Below are positions 19,407 through 27,963 of a stretch of 64,000 bases of DNA, piece by piece; position 1 is the first letter of the stretch, and each line of letters starts with the position of its first letter. Source of the stretch: Methylobacterium sp. Leaf123 (GTDB taxonomy: Bacteria > Pseudomonadota > Alphaproteobacteria > Rhizobiales > Beijerinckiaceae); the NCBI RefSeq assembly GCF_001423405.1, contig NZ_LMNS01000037.1, positions 62,001 to 126,000 of the forward strand. The letters run 5' to 3'. The notes beneath the pieces were generated by a model. The model made no database searches, was not told the DNA's origin, and worked only from the letters and a program-made list of their open reading frames with translations. A program made the position numbers and the translations under genes.

Positions 19407-19634
19407 TCAATGCCGGGTCGGCGGACGGCGCGGGAGGCGGGCCACTGCCGCTTCGCAGCCGGCGATCAGGGAGCCGCGCACGTCATCCCGATCGAAGCCG
19501 ACGCCCTCGGGAAAGGCGACGACGTGGGCCTCGCTCCAGCCTTCGGGCCGGATATGCGCGATCCAGCCCTCCGGCGTCCGCTCGAAGCGAACCTCGTAGA
19601 CGGTGCCGTCCTGCTCGAAGCTGTGCGGTTCCAT
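19407..19634 (-). CDS. Conserved hypothetical small protein
   Basis: The protein is 75 aa from an ATG at 19634, chosen over an upstream in-frame start because the extension is low-complexity and the core begins MEPHSFEQDGTVYEVRFE. It looks like a small beta-rich fold with WIAHIRPEGW and then VAFPEGVGFDRDDVRGSLI. No domain is recognised. It sits between two other small genes on the same side, suggesting a cluster of short house-specific proteins. Confidence 0.6.
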   Translation of the reverse strand: MEPHSFEQDGTVYEVRFERTPEGWIAHIRPEGWSEAHVVAFPEGVGFDRDDVRGSLIAGCEAAVARLPRRPPTRH

Positions 19635-19734
19635 GGCTCGATCTTTCCGGCCGCAATGATGACGTGACCGGCTGCCATGTGGGGAGGCGCCCCGTGCCGG
19701 CGCGAGTCCCTGCCGACCGGAAAATCCACTGCCG

Positions 19735-19959
19735 ATGCGCCCAAGCACCGTCTTCGCCGCTGCGAGTCTTTGCCTGGTGGCCCTGCCATGCCGGGCCCAG
19801 GGCGTGCCGCCGAACCCCTTCGCCTCGAACTATCCGTCCGCAGCGCCGCGCATCCTTGAGCGAGACGGGCGCCTTCAGGCACCGCGCGCCCGCCGTCCCC
19901 TGCCGCCGGGGCGGATCGAGCGCGGGTTGCTGCCGCCGGCCGACGTTCCGGGCCGGTAG
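19735..19959 (+). CDS. Small secreted proline/arginine-rich protein
   Basis: The protein is 74 aa. Residues 1-21 form a signal peptide (STVFAAASLCLVALPCRA-QG). The mature part is short, basic and proline-rich (PPNPFASNYPSAAPRIL, then RARRPLPPGRIERGLLPP). It converges on the glutathione peroxidase gene. I recognise no family. The signal peptide and codon pattern support it being real, but it could be a chance frame. Confidence 0.45.
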   Translation: MRPSTVFAAASLCLVALPCRAQGVPPNPFASNYPSAAPRILERDGRLQAPRARRPLPPGRIERGLLPPADVPGR

Positions 19960-19977
19960 AACCACACGGACCGTCGT

Positions 19978-20532
19978 TCAGGCCTGCCCGAGTTCCGCGA
20001 CGATGGCGCTGACGATGCGCGGATCGCTCGGATCGACCTGGGTCGCGAAGGCGGCGCGCAGGTTGCCGTCACGACCGACGAGGTATTTGTGGAAGTTCCA
20101 TTGCGGGCTCTGCCCCGGCTTCTGCTCGGCCGCCCAGCGGTAGAACGGATGGGCGGACGGCCCCCGCACATGGGTCTTGTCGGTGACGGGGAAGGTCACG
20201 CCGTGGTTCTTGCGCGCGGCGTCGGCAATGGCGGCGCCGTCGAGCGGCTCCTGATTGCCGAAATCGGGCGACGGCACCGCGATCACCGTCAGGCCCCGCG
20301 CGCCGAAACGGGTCCAGAGGCCTTGCAGACCGACGAATTGCGGAGCGTAGCCGCAGGCGGTGGCGGTGTTGACCACGAGGATGGGCTTGCCGGCATAGGC
20401 CGAGAGCGGCAGGGCGCCCCCCTCCGGCTTGTCGAAGGCGAAGGCCCCCGCCGGCCCGGCTTCCGCGGCATGGGCGCGGCTCGCGGCGAGCACGGCAAGC
20501 AGTCCGAGGCAGTCCCGGCGGCGAATCGTCAT
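19978..20532 (-). CDS. Glutathione peroxidase family protein with Tat-type signal
   Basis: The 184-aa thiol peroxidase reduces peroxides using a Cys in place of selenocysteine, Cys60 in NTATACGYAPQF. The family FxxQEP segment appears as FGNQEP and the Trp-Asn pair as WNFHKYLV. Residues 1-22 (MTIRRRDCLGLLAVLAASRAHA) form a twin-arginine-like signal, so the enzyme probably folds in the cytoplasm and acts in the periplasm, unlike most bacterial Gpx. The second redox Cys of thioredoxin-dependent members is not evident. It lies downstream of a degenerate receiver gene on the same strand with an 81-base gap. Confidence 0.85.
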   Translation of the reverse strand: MTIRRRDCLGLLAVLAASRAHAAEAGPAGAFAFDKPEGGALPLSAYAGKPILVVNTATACGYAPQFVGLQGLWTRFGARGLTVIAVPSPDFGNQEPLDGAAIADAARKNHGVTFPVTDKTHVRGPSAHPFYRWAAEQKPGQSPQWNFHKYLVGRDGNLRAAFATQVDPSDPRIVSAIVAELGQA

Positions 20533-20613
20533 GGCGTCCTATCCTCCGGCGCCGAAGCTGCCACACCCGGCCGGCCGTCGGGTACGGGCCGGATCGTCGC
20601 GGGCTCGGCGGAC

Positions 20614-21084
20614 TCAGCCGGCGCGGGCGGCCATCGCCTCACGGACCGAGGACGCGACGGCTTCCTCCGGGCCCAGGGAGGAGATCAGCAACGCATCCGC
20701 CGGCACGAGGTCGGCACAGTCGTTGACCGCCGAATCGCAGGCGACGACGATGCCGAGATTCGGTCTTAACGCACGCGCCTCCGCGGCGAGTTCGCTGAGG
20801 CCGAGGGAGCCGTGCAGTTCAGCATCCGTCACGAGAACATCGACGGGGAGCCCGAGCACCAGCACGGTGAGGGCATCGACGGCCGAGTCGACGGTGATGG
20901 CGCTGTAGCCGGCCCGGCGGATCTGCCCGTTCACCTCATCGCGCCATTGTTTGCGGCGCCCGGCGACCAATACTTGGACCCCGTAGCAACTGCGCGGGGC
21001 CGCGTGGCCCCCCACCTGTCTGTCCGCGCGGACGGGATCGAGGTCGATGGTCGCTTCCTCACGATCTTGGGTGCGCTGCATCAT
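20614..21084 (-). CDS. Degenerate response-regulator receiver protein
   Basis: The protein is 156 aa, with a receiver-like fold from about residue 35. A candidate phospho-acceptor is Asp87 in VDVLVTDAELHG. The N-terminal acidic pair normally present (V-D-D-E) is replaced by VLVAGRRKQ, and the conserved Lys after strand five is replaced by Ser in ALLISSLGPEE. It is therefore a pseudo-receiver that may not be phosphorylated in the standard way. There is no output domain and no histidine kinase nearby. Tandem start ATGs lie at 21084 and 21081. Confidence 0.65.
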   Translation of the reverse strand: MMQRTQDREEATIDLDPVRADRQVGGHAAPRSCYGVQVLVAGRRKQWRDEVNGQIRRAGYSAITVDSAVDALTVLVLGLPVDVLVTDAELHGSLGLSELAAEARALRPNLGIVVACDSAVNDCADLVPADALLISSLGPEEAVASSVREAMAARAG

Positions 21085-21462
21085 TCTAGGTTAAGCAGGT
21101 TGCGTAAGGCATACAAGCGGCAACGCTCGACCGTGGCGATGGTGCATTTTTCGAGTCACAGTTTCCGCAGCAGATTTCGAGGACGAATTCGAGAGGCCTT
21201 CGTCTTCCGCGTCGTTGAGTTGCATCGCCGAAAGACAAGTTCTTCCGACACATCCGGTTCGTGCCCCGCATGAGCGGCGGCGCCGGAGACGGGCCGTCTC
21301 ACGGCGGCGGGCGTCACCGCGCGTGTTGACGTGAGGCCCGGCGGGCGCAAGACAGCGACCCGCGACCATGACGTTCATGCCCGTGTCGCCTGCGCATGCG
21401 AGGCGGCCCCTCCCGACGCGGCCGAATGGGCAAGAGCGGGCACGAGACGGAGCCGACGACCG
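21085..21462. other. Intergenic stretch between receiver gene and argJ
   Basis: About 380 bases separate divergent starts. The left part (21085-21250) is AT-richer than average and should contain both promoters. I see no convincing gene. Short frames on both strands (such as the complement of 21091-21378) have Arg-rich shadow composition. No clear operator was found. Confidence 0.5.
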
Positions 21463-22707
21463 ATGTCATCCACCGAGATCTCCCCCCTGGCACCCGCCAC
21501 TTCGCCGTCGCTGCCGGAGATCGCGGGCGTGCGCATCGCCACGGCCCAGGCCGCCATCCGCTACAAGAACCGCACGGATGTGCTCTACGTCGCCCTGGCC
21601 GAGGGCACGGAAGTGGCCGGGGTGTTCACCCGCTCGCGCTGCCCCTCCGCGCCGGTGGATTGGTGCCGTGACGCGCTGAAGTCGGGCAAGGGCGCGCGGG
21701 CGCTCGTGGTGAATTCAGGCAACGCCAACGCCTTCACCGGGCTCAAGGGTCGTGAGGCCGTGGCGCTGACCGCCGACATCGCGGCTCGGGCCGCTGATTG
21801 CGCCCCGGAGGCGGTGATGATCGCCTCCACCGGCGTGATCGGTGAGCCGCTCGACGCGCGCAAGTTCGAGGGTGTGCTGGCCGATTGCGCCGGGCGCGCC
21901 GAGGGCGGCGCCGAGGCCTGGGCGCAGGCCGCGCAGGCGATCATGACGACCGACACCTTCCCGAAGCTCGCCACCCGCCGGGTCGAGATCGACGGGGTGC
22001 CGGTGACGATCAACGGCATCGCCAAGGGCGCGGGCATGATCGCCCCCGACATGGCGACGATGCTGTCCTTCGCCTTCACCGATGCGGCGCTGCCGCAGGA
22101 CGTTCTTCAGGAACTCCTGAGCGCGGGCACCAAGACGTCGTTCAACTGCGTGACGGTGGACGGCGACACCTCCACCTCCGACACGCTGCTGCTCTTCGCC
22201 ACTGGCGCGGCCGGCAACGCGGCGGTGACGCGGGCCGACGATCCGCGGCTCGCCGGCTTCCGCGCTGCTCTTGACGATCTGCTGATCGAACTCGCGCAGC
22301 TCGTCGCGCGGGACGGGGAGGGCGCCAACAAGCTCGTGACCGTCAAGGTCGAGGGCGCCGAGAGCGATCCCTCCGCCCACCGCATCGCCATGTCGATCGC
22401 CAACTCGCCGCTGGTGAAGACCGCGGTGGCCGGCGAGGACGCCAATTGGGGCCGCGTGGTGATGGCGGTCGGCAAGGCCGGCGAGCCCGCCGACCGCGAC
22501 CGCCTCGCGATCTGGTTCGGCGATGTGCGCGTCGCGGTGCAGGGCGCCCGCGATCCCGATTACAGCGAGGAGGCGGCCAGCGCCGTGATGCGCCGGCCCG
22601 AGATCACCGTGCGGGTCGATCTCGGTCTCGGCCAGGGCCGGGCGCGCGTCTGGACCTGCGACCTGACCAAGGCCTACGTCGCCATCAACGGAGACTATCG
22701 CTCGTGA
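21463..22707 (+). CDS. argJ: Glutamate N-acetyltransferase/amino-acid acetyltransferase ArgJ
   Basis: ArgJ transfers acetyl from N-acetylornithine to glutamate, recycling acetyl in arginine synthesis; bifunctional forms also use acetyl-CoA. The 414-aa precursor self-cleaves between Ala198 and Thr199 within [14 protein letters not shown], exposing Thr199 as the nucleophile of the beta chain. The C-terminal part contains the conserved EDANWGR motif. The ATG at 21463 is preferred because upstream in-frame sequence is not family-like. Its TGA overlaps the next gene's GTG, and argJ, the SIMPL gene and mutT form an overlapping three-gene run. Confidence 0.96.
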   Translation: MSSTEISPLAPATSPSLPEIAGVRIATAQAAIRYKNRTDVLYVALAEGTEVAGVFTRSRCPSAPVDWCRDALKSGKGARALVVNSGNANAFTGLKGREAVALTADIAARAADCAPEAVMIASTGVIGEPLDARKFEGVLADCAGRAEGGAEAWAQAAQAIMTTDTFPKLATRRVEIDGVPVTINGIAKGAGMIAPDMATMLSFAFTDAALPQDVLQELLSAGTKTSFNCVTVDGDTSTSDTLLLFATGAAGNAAVTRADDPRLAGFRAALDDLLIELAQLVARDGEGANKLVTVKVEGAESDPSAHRIAMSIANSPLVKTAVAGEDANWGRVVMAVGKAGEPADRDRLAIWFGDVRVAVQGARDPDYSEEAASAVMRRPEITVRVDLGLGQGRARVWTCDLTKAYVAINGDYRS

Positions 22708-23426
22708 AGCTTTCGGCGCTCGCCGCTCCCCTCCTGCTCCTCGCCGTGGCGGCGGCGCCCGCCGCGGCCGATGACGAGACCGGCCGCATTCGGGTGATCG
22801 GCCGGGCCTCGCAGGAACTCGCGCCGGACTTCGCGTCGGTCGAGATCGGCGTCGAGACCCACGGTGCGACGCCGGCCGCCGCCCTCGATACCGCGAGCCA
22901 GGCGGCGAAGGGCATCGTCGCGAGCGCGCGGGAGATGGGCGTGGCGGAGGCCGATATCGGCACCTCCTCGATCACTCTCCAGCCGCGGACCAAGTCCGTC
23001 CGCCAGCCCGACGGAACGATGGGCGAGCGGGATGACGGCTACACGGCGGGCAACCGCGTGCGGGTGCGCTTGGCCGACATGGGCAAGCTCGGCGAATTGA
23101 TGCGGCGCACCCTCGAATCCGGAGCCAACCGGATCCAGGGGATCAGCTTCGGCCTGCGCGACCCGGCCGCGGCGGAGGCCGCCGTGCAGGTCGCCGCCGT
23201 CAAGGATGCCCGCGCCCAGGCCGAGCGCATCGCCGAGGCGACCGGCGTGAAGCTCGGCACTGTCGTGTCGATCGAATCGCCGCCGCGGGCCGAGTCGCCC
23301 CGCCCCATGCCCTATGGCATGGCGATGAAGGCGGCCGCCCCCCGCGGCCGCACCGCCGTGCCGGTCGTGGCGGGATCGATCGAGACTTCGGCCGAGGTCG
23401 ATGCCGTGTTCGCGATTAGCCGATGA
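22704..23426 (+). CDS. SIMPL (DUF541) domain periplasmic protein
   Basis: The protein is 240 aa, starting with GTG at 22704 and overlapping argJ by four bases (GTGA). A Sec signal peptide ends near APAAA-DD (about residue 22). The rest is a SIMPL domain ([24 protein letters not shown], then [21 protein letters not shown]), a family of periplasmic or outer-membrane proteins, some linked to oxidative stress. The precise function is unknown. Its stop overlaps the ATG of mutT, which argues for co-translation with a nucleotide-sanitation enzyme. Confidence 0.85.
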   Translation: MKLSALAAPLLLLAVAAAPAAADDETGRIRVIGRASQELAPDFASVEIGVETHGATPAAALDTASQAAKGIVASAREMGVAEADIGTSSITLQPRTKSVRQPDGTMGERDDGYTAGNRVRVRLADMGKLGELMRRTLESGANRIQGISFGLRDPAAAEAAVQVAAVKDARAQAERIAEATGVKLGTVVSIESPPRAESPRPMPYGMAMKAAAPRGRTAVPVVAGSIETSAEVDAVFAISR

Positions 23427-23839
23427 GCACGCCGCTCAAGCTTCTCCTCGTCGTCGCGGCGGCCCTGGTCGATACCGATGGGCGCGTGCTGATGGCCCAG
23501 CGCCCTGAGGGCAAGGCGCTGGCCGGCCTCTGGGAGTTTCCCGGCGGCAAAGTCGAGCCCGGCGAGCGGCCGGAGGAGACGCTGATCCGCGAACTCACCG
23601 AGGAACTCGGCATCACCGTGAAGGAGCCCTGCCTCGCGCCGCTCACCTTCGCGAGCCACGCCTATCCGGATTTCCACCTGCTGATGCCGCTCTACATCTG
23701 TCGGCGCTGGGAGGGGCTTCCGCAATCGCGCGAGGCGCAGGCGCTCCGCTGGATGCGGCCGGGGGCTTTGCGCGATCTGCCGATGCCGCCGGCCGATCTG
23801 CCGCTGATCCCCTTCCTGATCGATCTGCTCGGACCCTGA
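23423..23839 (+). CDS. mutT: 8-oxo-dGTP diphosphatase MutT (Nudix)
   Basis: MutT hydrolyses 8-oxo-dGTP to the monophosphate, keeping oxidised guanine out of DNA. The 138-aa length is typical. The Nudix box is complete at residues 41-63 (GGKVEPGERPEETLIRELTEELG) and matches the Gx5Ex7REUxEExGU consensus. The WEFPGGK lead-in and a C-terminal LRWM segment fit MutT rather than other Nudix enzymes. The ATG overlaps the SIMPL stop (ATGA at 23423-23426). Confidence 0.93.
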   Translation: MSTPLKLLLVVAAALVDTDGRVLMAQRPEGKALAGLWEFPGGKVEPGERPEETLIRELTEELGITVKEPCLAPLTFASHAYPDFHLLMPLYICRRWEGLPQSREAQALRWMRPGALRDLPMPPADLPLIPFLIDLLGP

Positions 23840-23868
23840 TCGGGCCCGAGGCCGGAGAGGGACGGAGT

Positions 23869-25410
23869 ATGGCGCGACGGGCAAAGGCGGCGGTCGAGAG
23901 CGAAGCGTCGGCGAACACGCCGACGGAATCGAAGCCGCAAAAAAAATCCCGCAGCACGACACCGACGGCGGAAAGCCTCGCAGCCCTCAGCCAGGAACGG
24001 CTCATCGCCCTGATCCTTCAGGAGGTCGGACAGAGCGCGCCCTTCAAGAAGCGGGTGAGCGCCGCGATCGCCGCGCTCCAAGGGCCGGACCGGGTGGCGG
24101 CCCTGATCGACCGCCGTCTCTCGGCGCTGGAAAAGGCCCGCGGCTATATCGATTGGCAGAAGCGCCGGGCCTTCGCCGCCGACCTCGACGCCACCCTCGC
24201 GACCATCCTCTCCGACCTGAAGCCGCTCGATGCCGGCATGGCCCTCGATCGGCTGCTCCGCTTCCTCCGCAGCGCGAGCGCCACGTTGGAACGGGTCGAC
24301 GATTCCAGCGGGCAGGTTCACGGACTCTACGAGGCGACCGCCGAAGCCGCCGCGGGCCTCGCGGCGGGGCTCTCCGCGGACGCCGCGCTGGTTTTCGCGA
24401 CCCGCGCCCTCGATGCTCTCGACGATGACGGCTTCGGCCTCGTCGGCGCCCTGCTGGTCGATCTCCTGCCCAAGCTGCCGAAGGCGGCGCTCGAACCCCT
24501 CGACGCCCATCTGGTCGAAGCCCTCGCCAAGCTTCCGGCTTCAGCGAAGAAGACCGGCCCGGCGGCATCCGAGAGAGCCGGGCAGGAATGGGAGCGGCGT
24601 TATCAGCGCCTGAGCCTCACCCGCCTGCGTCAGGTCATCGCCGACGCTCGCGGCGATGCCGATGCGTTCATCGCCCTCGAACTGGAAATGTCGCCCGAGC
24701 GGCCCGATCTCGCGGCGGTGGCCGAGCGGCTGCTCGCGGCAGGGCGCGCCGCGGAGGCCCTCGACTGGATTCGCCGCAAGCAGAAGCGCGGCACGGTCGT
24801 GGTGACGCGCGAGGACCTGATCGTCGGCGGATTCGATCCGGAAGGTCCCGAACGGGAGCGTGAGGCGGTCGAGATCCGCATCCTCGACGCGCTCGGCCGC
24901 AAGGACGAGGCGCAGAGCCTCCGCTGGGCGCGGTTCGAGAAGAGCCTCGATCCGCAGGCCCTGCGCGATTACCTCACCCGCCTGCCGGATTTCGAGGACG
25001 AGGAGGCGCTGGACCGGGCCTTCACCCATGCCGCGAGCCGCAAGGACCCGCATGGCGGCCTCTACTTCCTGATCCGCTGGCCCAATCTGGACCGCGCCGC
25101 CCGCCTCGTGCTCGACCGGCGCGAGGCGTGGTCGGGCCGCATCTGGGAATTGCTCGCCCCGGCTGCCGAGGCGCTGGAGCCGGACCATCCGCTCGCGGCG
25201 AGCGTGCTCTACCGCGCGCTCATCGACGACATTCTCGAACGCGGCCGCTCGCCCGCCTATGGCCACGGCGCCCGCCATCTGACACGTCTTTCCGAACTCG
25301 CACGGGAGCTGGCGCCCGGCGACCTGACGCCGAGCCACGCCGAATACGTGGCGCAGCTTCGCAAGGCGCATGGGCGCAAGTCGGGGTTCTGGTCGCAGGT
25401 CGAAGGGTAA
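23869..25410 (+). CDS. DUF6880 family protein
   Basis: The protein is 513 aa, mostly alpha-helical with TPR-like or HEAT-like repeated helices (for example ALEKARGYIDWQKRRAFAADL, AAVAERLLAAGRAAEALDWIRRKQ). A low-complexity Ser/Thr/Lys N-terminus of about 30 residues includes a run of A bases coding Lys-Lys near 23939. It resembles DUF6880 proteins of Rhizobiales, which have no assigned role; a protein-binding scaffold is likely. It starts 29 bases after mutT and may be the last gene of the argJ run. It ends eight bases from the converging DUF427 gene. Confidence 0.75.
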   Translation: MARRAKAAVESEASANTPTESKPQKKSRSTTPTAESLAALSQERLIALILQEVGQSAPFKKRVSAAIAALQGPDRVAALIDRRLSALEKARGYIDWQKRRAFAADLDATLATILSDLKPLDAGMALDRLLRFLRSASATLERVDDSSGQVHGLYEATAEAAAGLAAGLSADAALVFATRALDALDDDGFGLVGALLVDLLPKLPKAALEPLDAHLVEALAKLPASAKKTGPAASERAGQEWERRYQRLSLTRLRQVIADARGDADAFIALELEMSPERPDLAAVAERLLAAGRAAEALDWIRRKQKRGTVVVTREDLIVGGFDPEGPEREREAVEIRILDALGRKDEAQSLRWARFEKSLDPQALRDYLTRLPDFEDEEALDRAFTHAASRKDPHGGLYFLIRWPNLDRAARLVLDRREAWSGRIWELLAPAAEALEPDHPLAASVLYRALIDDILERGRSPAYGHGARHLTRLSELARELAPGDLTPSHAEYVAQLRKAHGRKSGFWSQVEG

Positions 25411-25418
25411 GGCGAGCC

Positions 25419-25775
25419 TCACGCCTCGATGGCATCGACCCGGTCGGGATCAAACGCGACATGTCCGCGGATGTGGGCCACCGCCGGAAACGGGTTCTCG
25501 TAGGACCACGCCGCCGCTTCCCGCGTCGCGCCGCCGACGGTCAGGTCGAAATAGGAGGCCTCGCCCTTGTAGGGGCAGAAGGTCCGCCGCGGGTTCGGGC
25601 TGAGCGCGTCCGCGGCGATATCCTCGCGCGGCAGGTAGAGAACGGGGTCGTAGCCCGCCTCGCACAGCTTCAGCGCCCGCCGCGTCTCGGCGACGATGCG
25701 CCCGCCGAGCCGCACCCGCACGGGTGCCGGGTGGGGCGTGATGGTGATCGGGTGGGCGGGGCCGGGTTCCTTCAT
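25419..25775 (-). CDS. DUF427 domain protein
   Basis: The 118-aa protein matches the DUF427 family (small all-beta proteins of unknown function) through GGRIVAETRRALKLCEAGYDPVLYLPREDI, FCPYKGEASYFDL and a C-terminal AWSYENPFPAVAHIRGHVAF. The start at 25775 overlaps the stop of the upstream methyltransferase gene (ATGA), so the pair is one operon. The family is often near enzymes of small-molecule metabolism, but nothing here defines a substrate. Confidence 0.9.
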   Translation of the reverse strand: MKEPGPAHPITITPHPAPVRVRLGGRIVAETRRALKLCEAGYDPVLYLPREDIAADALSPNPRRTFCPYKGEASYFDLTVGGATREAAAWSYENPFPAVAHIRGHVAFDPDRVDAIEA

Positions 25776-26665
25776 GCGGGTTCCTCCCGGATCGGAAATC
25801 GATGCTCGGCGGCGCCGAGCGCATCGGCGAGCCGTGCCTTGGCGCTGCCGGGCCTTAGCGGCTTCTGCTGGCTCTCGTGGGGCGCCCAGCCGGACAGCCA
25901 CAGGATCTCGAAAGTCGCCCGCAGCCGCCCGTCCGGATCGGAGAAGCGCTCGGCATAGATCGCGGCGGCTCGCATCAACGTCGCCCGGCGCAAAGGCGCA
26001 CGGCGCCGGTCGTGCAGGGCATTGGTCAGCCCCATGGCCCGCAGATCGCGCATCAGTGCGAACGGATCGCCGTAGCGCACGGTGATCGTGTCCGCATCCA
26101 CGACGGGCAGGGCAAAGCCCGCCCGTTGGAGCAGGCCGCCGAGGTCGCGCAGTTCGGCGAAGGGCGCCACGCGCGGGCTCGCGCCGCCTTCGGTCTCGCT
26201 CTCGGCCTGGAGAAAGGCTTGGCGCAGCTCGGTCAGGGTCGCCCCTCCGAAGAGACCCCCGAGGAACAGGCCATCGGGCTTGAGCGCCCGGCGCACCTGC
26301 AGCAGGGCGCCCGGCAGGTCGTTGACGTGCTGAAGCGCCAGGGCCGAGACCGCGAGGTCGAACCCGGCCTTTCCCCCAAATGGCAGCATTTCCGGGTCGC
26401 CGACCACCGAGCCGCCCGGTTCGGAGACCGGAGCGACGCGGATCATCCGCCCGACCCGGCCGCTCTGCCCCAGGCGCTCGGATACGAGGGGAAGCGGCGT
26501 GCCGAGGTCGAGGCCGAGGGGAAAGGGACGGGTGACCGCCGCCAGACGATCCTCCAGATCCTCGGCGACCCGTTCGAGCAGGAAGCTGGCATAGCCGGAT
26601 GCGCGCGCACGCGCGATGCGGCGTCGAACAAGGGCGGGATCAAACAGGGGGGCGGATTCGTTCAT
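25772..26665 (-). CDS. SAM-dependent methyltransferase, BioC/NDUFAF5-like
   Basis: This 297-aa class I methyltransferase-like protein starts at the ATG at 26665, where MNESAPLFDPALVRRRIARA matches the start of NDUFAF5/BioC-like proteins. The SAM-binding region is LGLDLGTPLPLV (an unusually weak GxGxG) followed by DPEMLPFGG and FDLAVSALALQHVNDLPGAL. Mitochondrial NDUFAF5 hydroxylates an arginine of complex I, so the bacterial relative may modify respiratory complex I; that is inference from the family. The DUF427 gene overlaps its 3' end. Confidence 0.8.
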   Translation of the reverse strand: MNESAPLFDPALVRRRIARARASGYASFLLERVAEDLEDRLAAVTRPFPLGLDLGTPLPLVSERLGQSGRVGRMIRVAPVSEPGGSVVGDPEMLPFGGKAGFDLAVSALALQHVNDLPGALLQVRRALKPDGLFLGGLFGGATLTELRQAFLQAESETEGGASPRVAPFAELRDLGGLLQRAGFALPVVDADTITVRYGDPFALMRDLRAMGLTNALHDRRRAPLRRATLMRAAAIYAERFSDPDGRLRATFEILWLSGWAPHESQQKPLRPGSAKARLADALGAAEHRFPIREEPA

Positions 26666-26869
26666 CGATCGGGGAGATGGGGCTCCGAGGGCGCCGCGGC
26701 CAGGGCGTAAGTTCAGTCCCGGCCAAGGGTCCGCAGGCATCCTTCCGGCGGTGCACGGCGCGGTTTCGCGATTTTGCGAATCAGGCGTCCGTATTATCAT
26801 CCGGTTGTGGATTGTCTTGGAACGGAATCCGGGTCTCTCCGTTTGGCTCGTCGATCGAGGAGAGTGAAG

Positions 26870-27097
26870 ATGACCCGGATACTGATCCGCGCCGCTCTGA
26901 TCCTTGTCGCCGTCGCGCTGGCCAGCACCGCGGAGGCCAAGGGTTGCCTGAAGGGTGCCGTGGTGGGTGGCGTGGCCGGGCATATGGCCGGGCACGGCGT
27001 CATGGGCGCCGCGGCCGGATGTGCCTTGGGCCGGCATCAGGCGAACAGGAAGGACAAGGCGGCTCAGCAGGGCGCTCAGGGAAACGGCGCGCACTGA
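26870..27097 (+). CDS. Small secreted glycine-zipper protein
   Basis: The protein is 75 aa from an ATG at 26870 with a GAGGAGAG ribosome site just upstream. A signal peptide ends near ALASTAEA-KG (about residue 23). The mature part has a glycine-zipper helix, GAVVGGVAGHMAGHGVMGAAAGCALG, and a basic tail. Such peptides associate with the outer membrane or cell envelope. An AT-rich TATTAT at 26793-26798 may be part of its promoter. It lies 29 bases before comF but may be transcribed on its own. Confidence 0.7.
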   Translation: MTRILIRAALILVAVALASTAEAKGCLKGAVVGGVAGHMAGHGVMGAAAGCALGRHQANRKDKAAQQGAQGNGAH

Positions 27098-27126
27098 CCG
27101 CGTAGTGTGACGACGATCATCCGGCG

Positions 27127-27894
27127 ATGACCGCGCACGGCCTTCCCGTTCTGCGGGACGGCGTGCGCCGCATTGCTTCGACCCTCATCGGCCTGATTTA
27201 TCCGCCGACCTGCGTGTCCTGCGGCGCGGCGACGGGGCAGCCGCATGCTCTCTGTGCCAGCTGCTGGAGCGGGTTGCGGCTGATCGAGCGGCCCTATTGC
27301 GAGCGGCTCGGCACGCCCTTCGCCCTCGATCTCGGCGTCGGCCGCCTGCTGTCGCCCGGCGCCATCGCCGAGCCGCCGGCCTTTGGGCGGGCGCGGGCTG
27401 TCGCGCTCTACGAGGGCACCGCCCGCGACCTCGTTCACCGTCTCAAATACAACGACCGGCTCGATCTGGCTCGGACCATGGCCCGGATGATGGCCTCTTC
27501 CGGGCGCGAGCTGTTGGACGAGGCCGAGGTGATCCTGCCGGTGCCTTTGCACGGCCGGCGTCTCTGGCGGCGGCGATTCAATCAATCGGCCCTGCTGGCC
27601 CGCGAGATCGCGCGCGTTTCCGGAACGCCGTGCGACCTGCGGGCGCTCGCCCGTGTGAAGGCGACCCGGCCGCAGGTCAGCCTGACCCGCCATCAGCGCG
27701 CGATGAACCTTCAGGGCGCCTTTCGCGTGCCGGAGGAGGCGCGATCGCGGATCGCCGGCCGGCGCCTGCTGCTCATCGACGACGTGGCGACCACGGGTGC
27801 CACGGGCAACGCCGCCGCCCGCGTGCTGCTGCGCGCCGGCGCGGCGGGCGTCGATCTCCTTACCTTCGCGACGGTGACGCGGGACGGGTTGTAG
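27127..27894 (+). CDS. comF: ComF family phosphoribosyltransferase-like protein
   Basis: The 255-aa protein has the ComF arrangement. An N-terminal zinc finger (CVSCGA with CASCW, about residues 35-57) is followed by a type I phosphoribosyltransferase fold with the PRPP loop LLLIDDVATTGAT (about 216-228). ComF is needed for DNA uptake in naturally competent bacteria and is widespread in others, where its role is unclear. RLKYNDR and PVPLHGRRLWRRRFNQS are typical family segments. A strong stem-loop follows the stop. Confidence 0.9.
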   Translation: MTAHGLPVLRDGVRRIASTLIGLIYPPTCVSCGAATGQPHALCASCWSGLRLIERPYCERLGTPFALDLGVGRLLSPGAIAEPPAFGRARAVALYEGTARDLVHRLKYNDRLDLARTMARMMASSGRELLDEAEVILPVPLHGRRLWRRRFNQSALLAREIARVSGTPCDLRALARVKATRPQVSLTRHQRAMNLQGAFRVPEEARSRIAGRRLLLIDDVATTGATGNAAARVLLRAGAAGVDLLTFATVTRDGL

Positions 27895-27907
27895 GCCGCC
27901 AACGGAA

Positions 27908-27930
27908 ACGGGGGCCGCGAGGGCCCCCGT
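27908..27930 (+). terminator. Stem-loop after comF
   Basis: ACGGGGGCC (27908-27916) pairs perfectly with GGCCCCCGT (27922-27930) around a five-base loop, 14 bases after the comF stop and before the converging NarK-type gene. There is no T-run, but the 9-bp GC stem between convergent genes fits termination in both directions. Confidence 0.6.
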
Positions 27931-27963
27931 CCAACCAATCCACTTCAGACGGAAAGATCCGCC

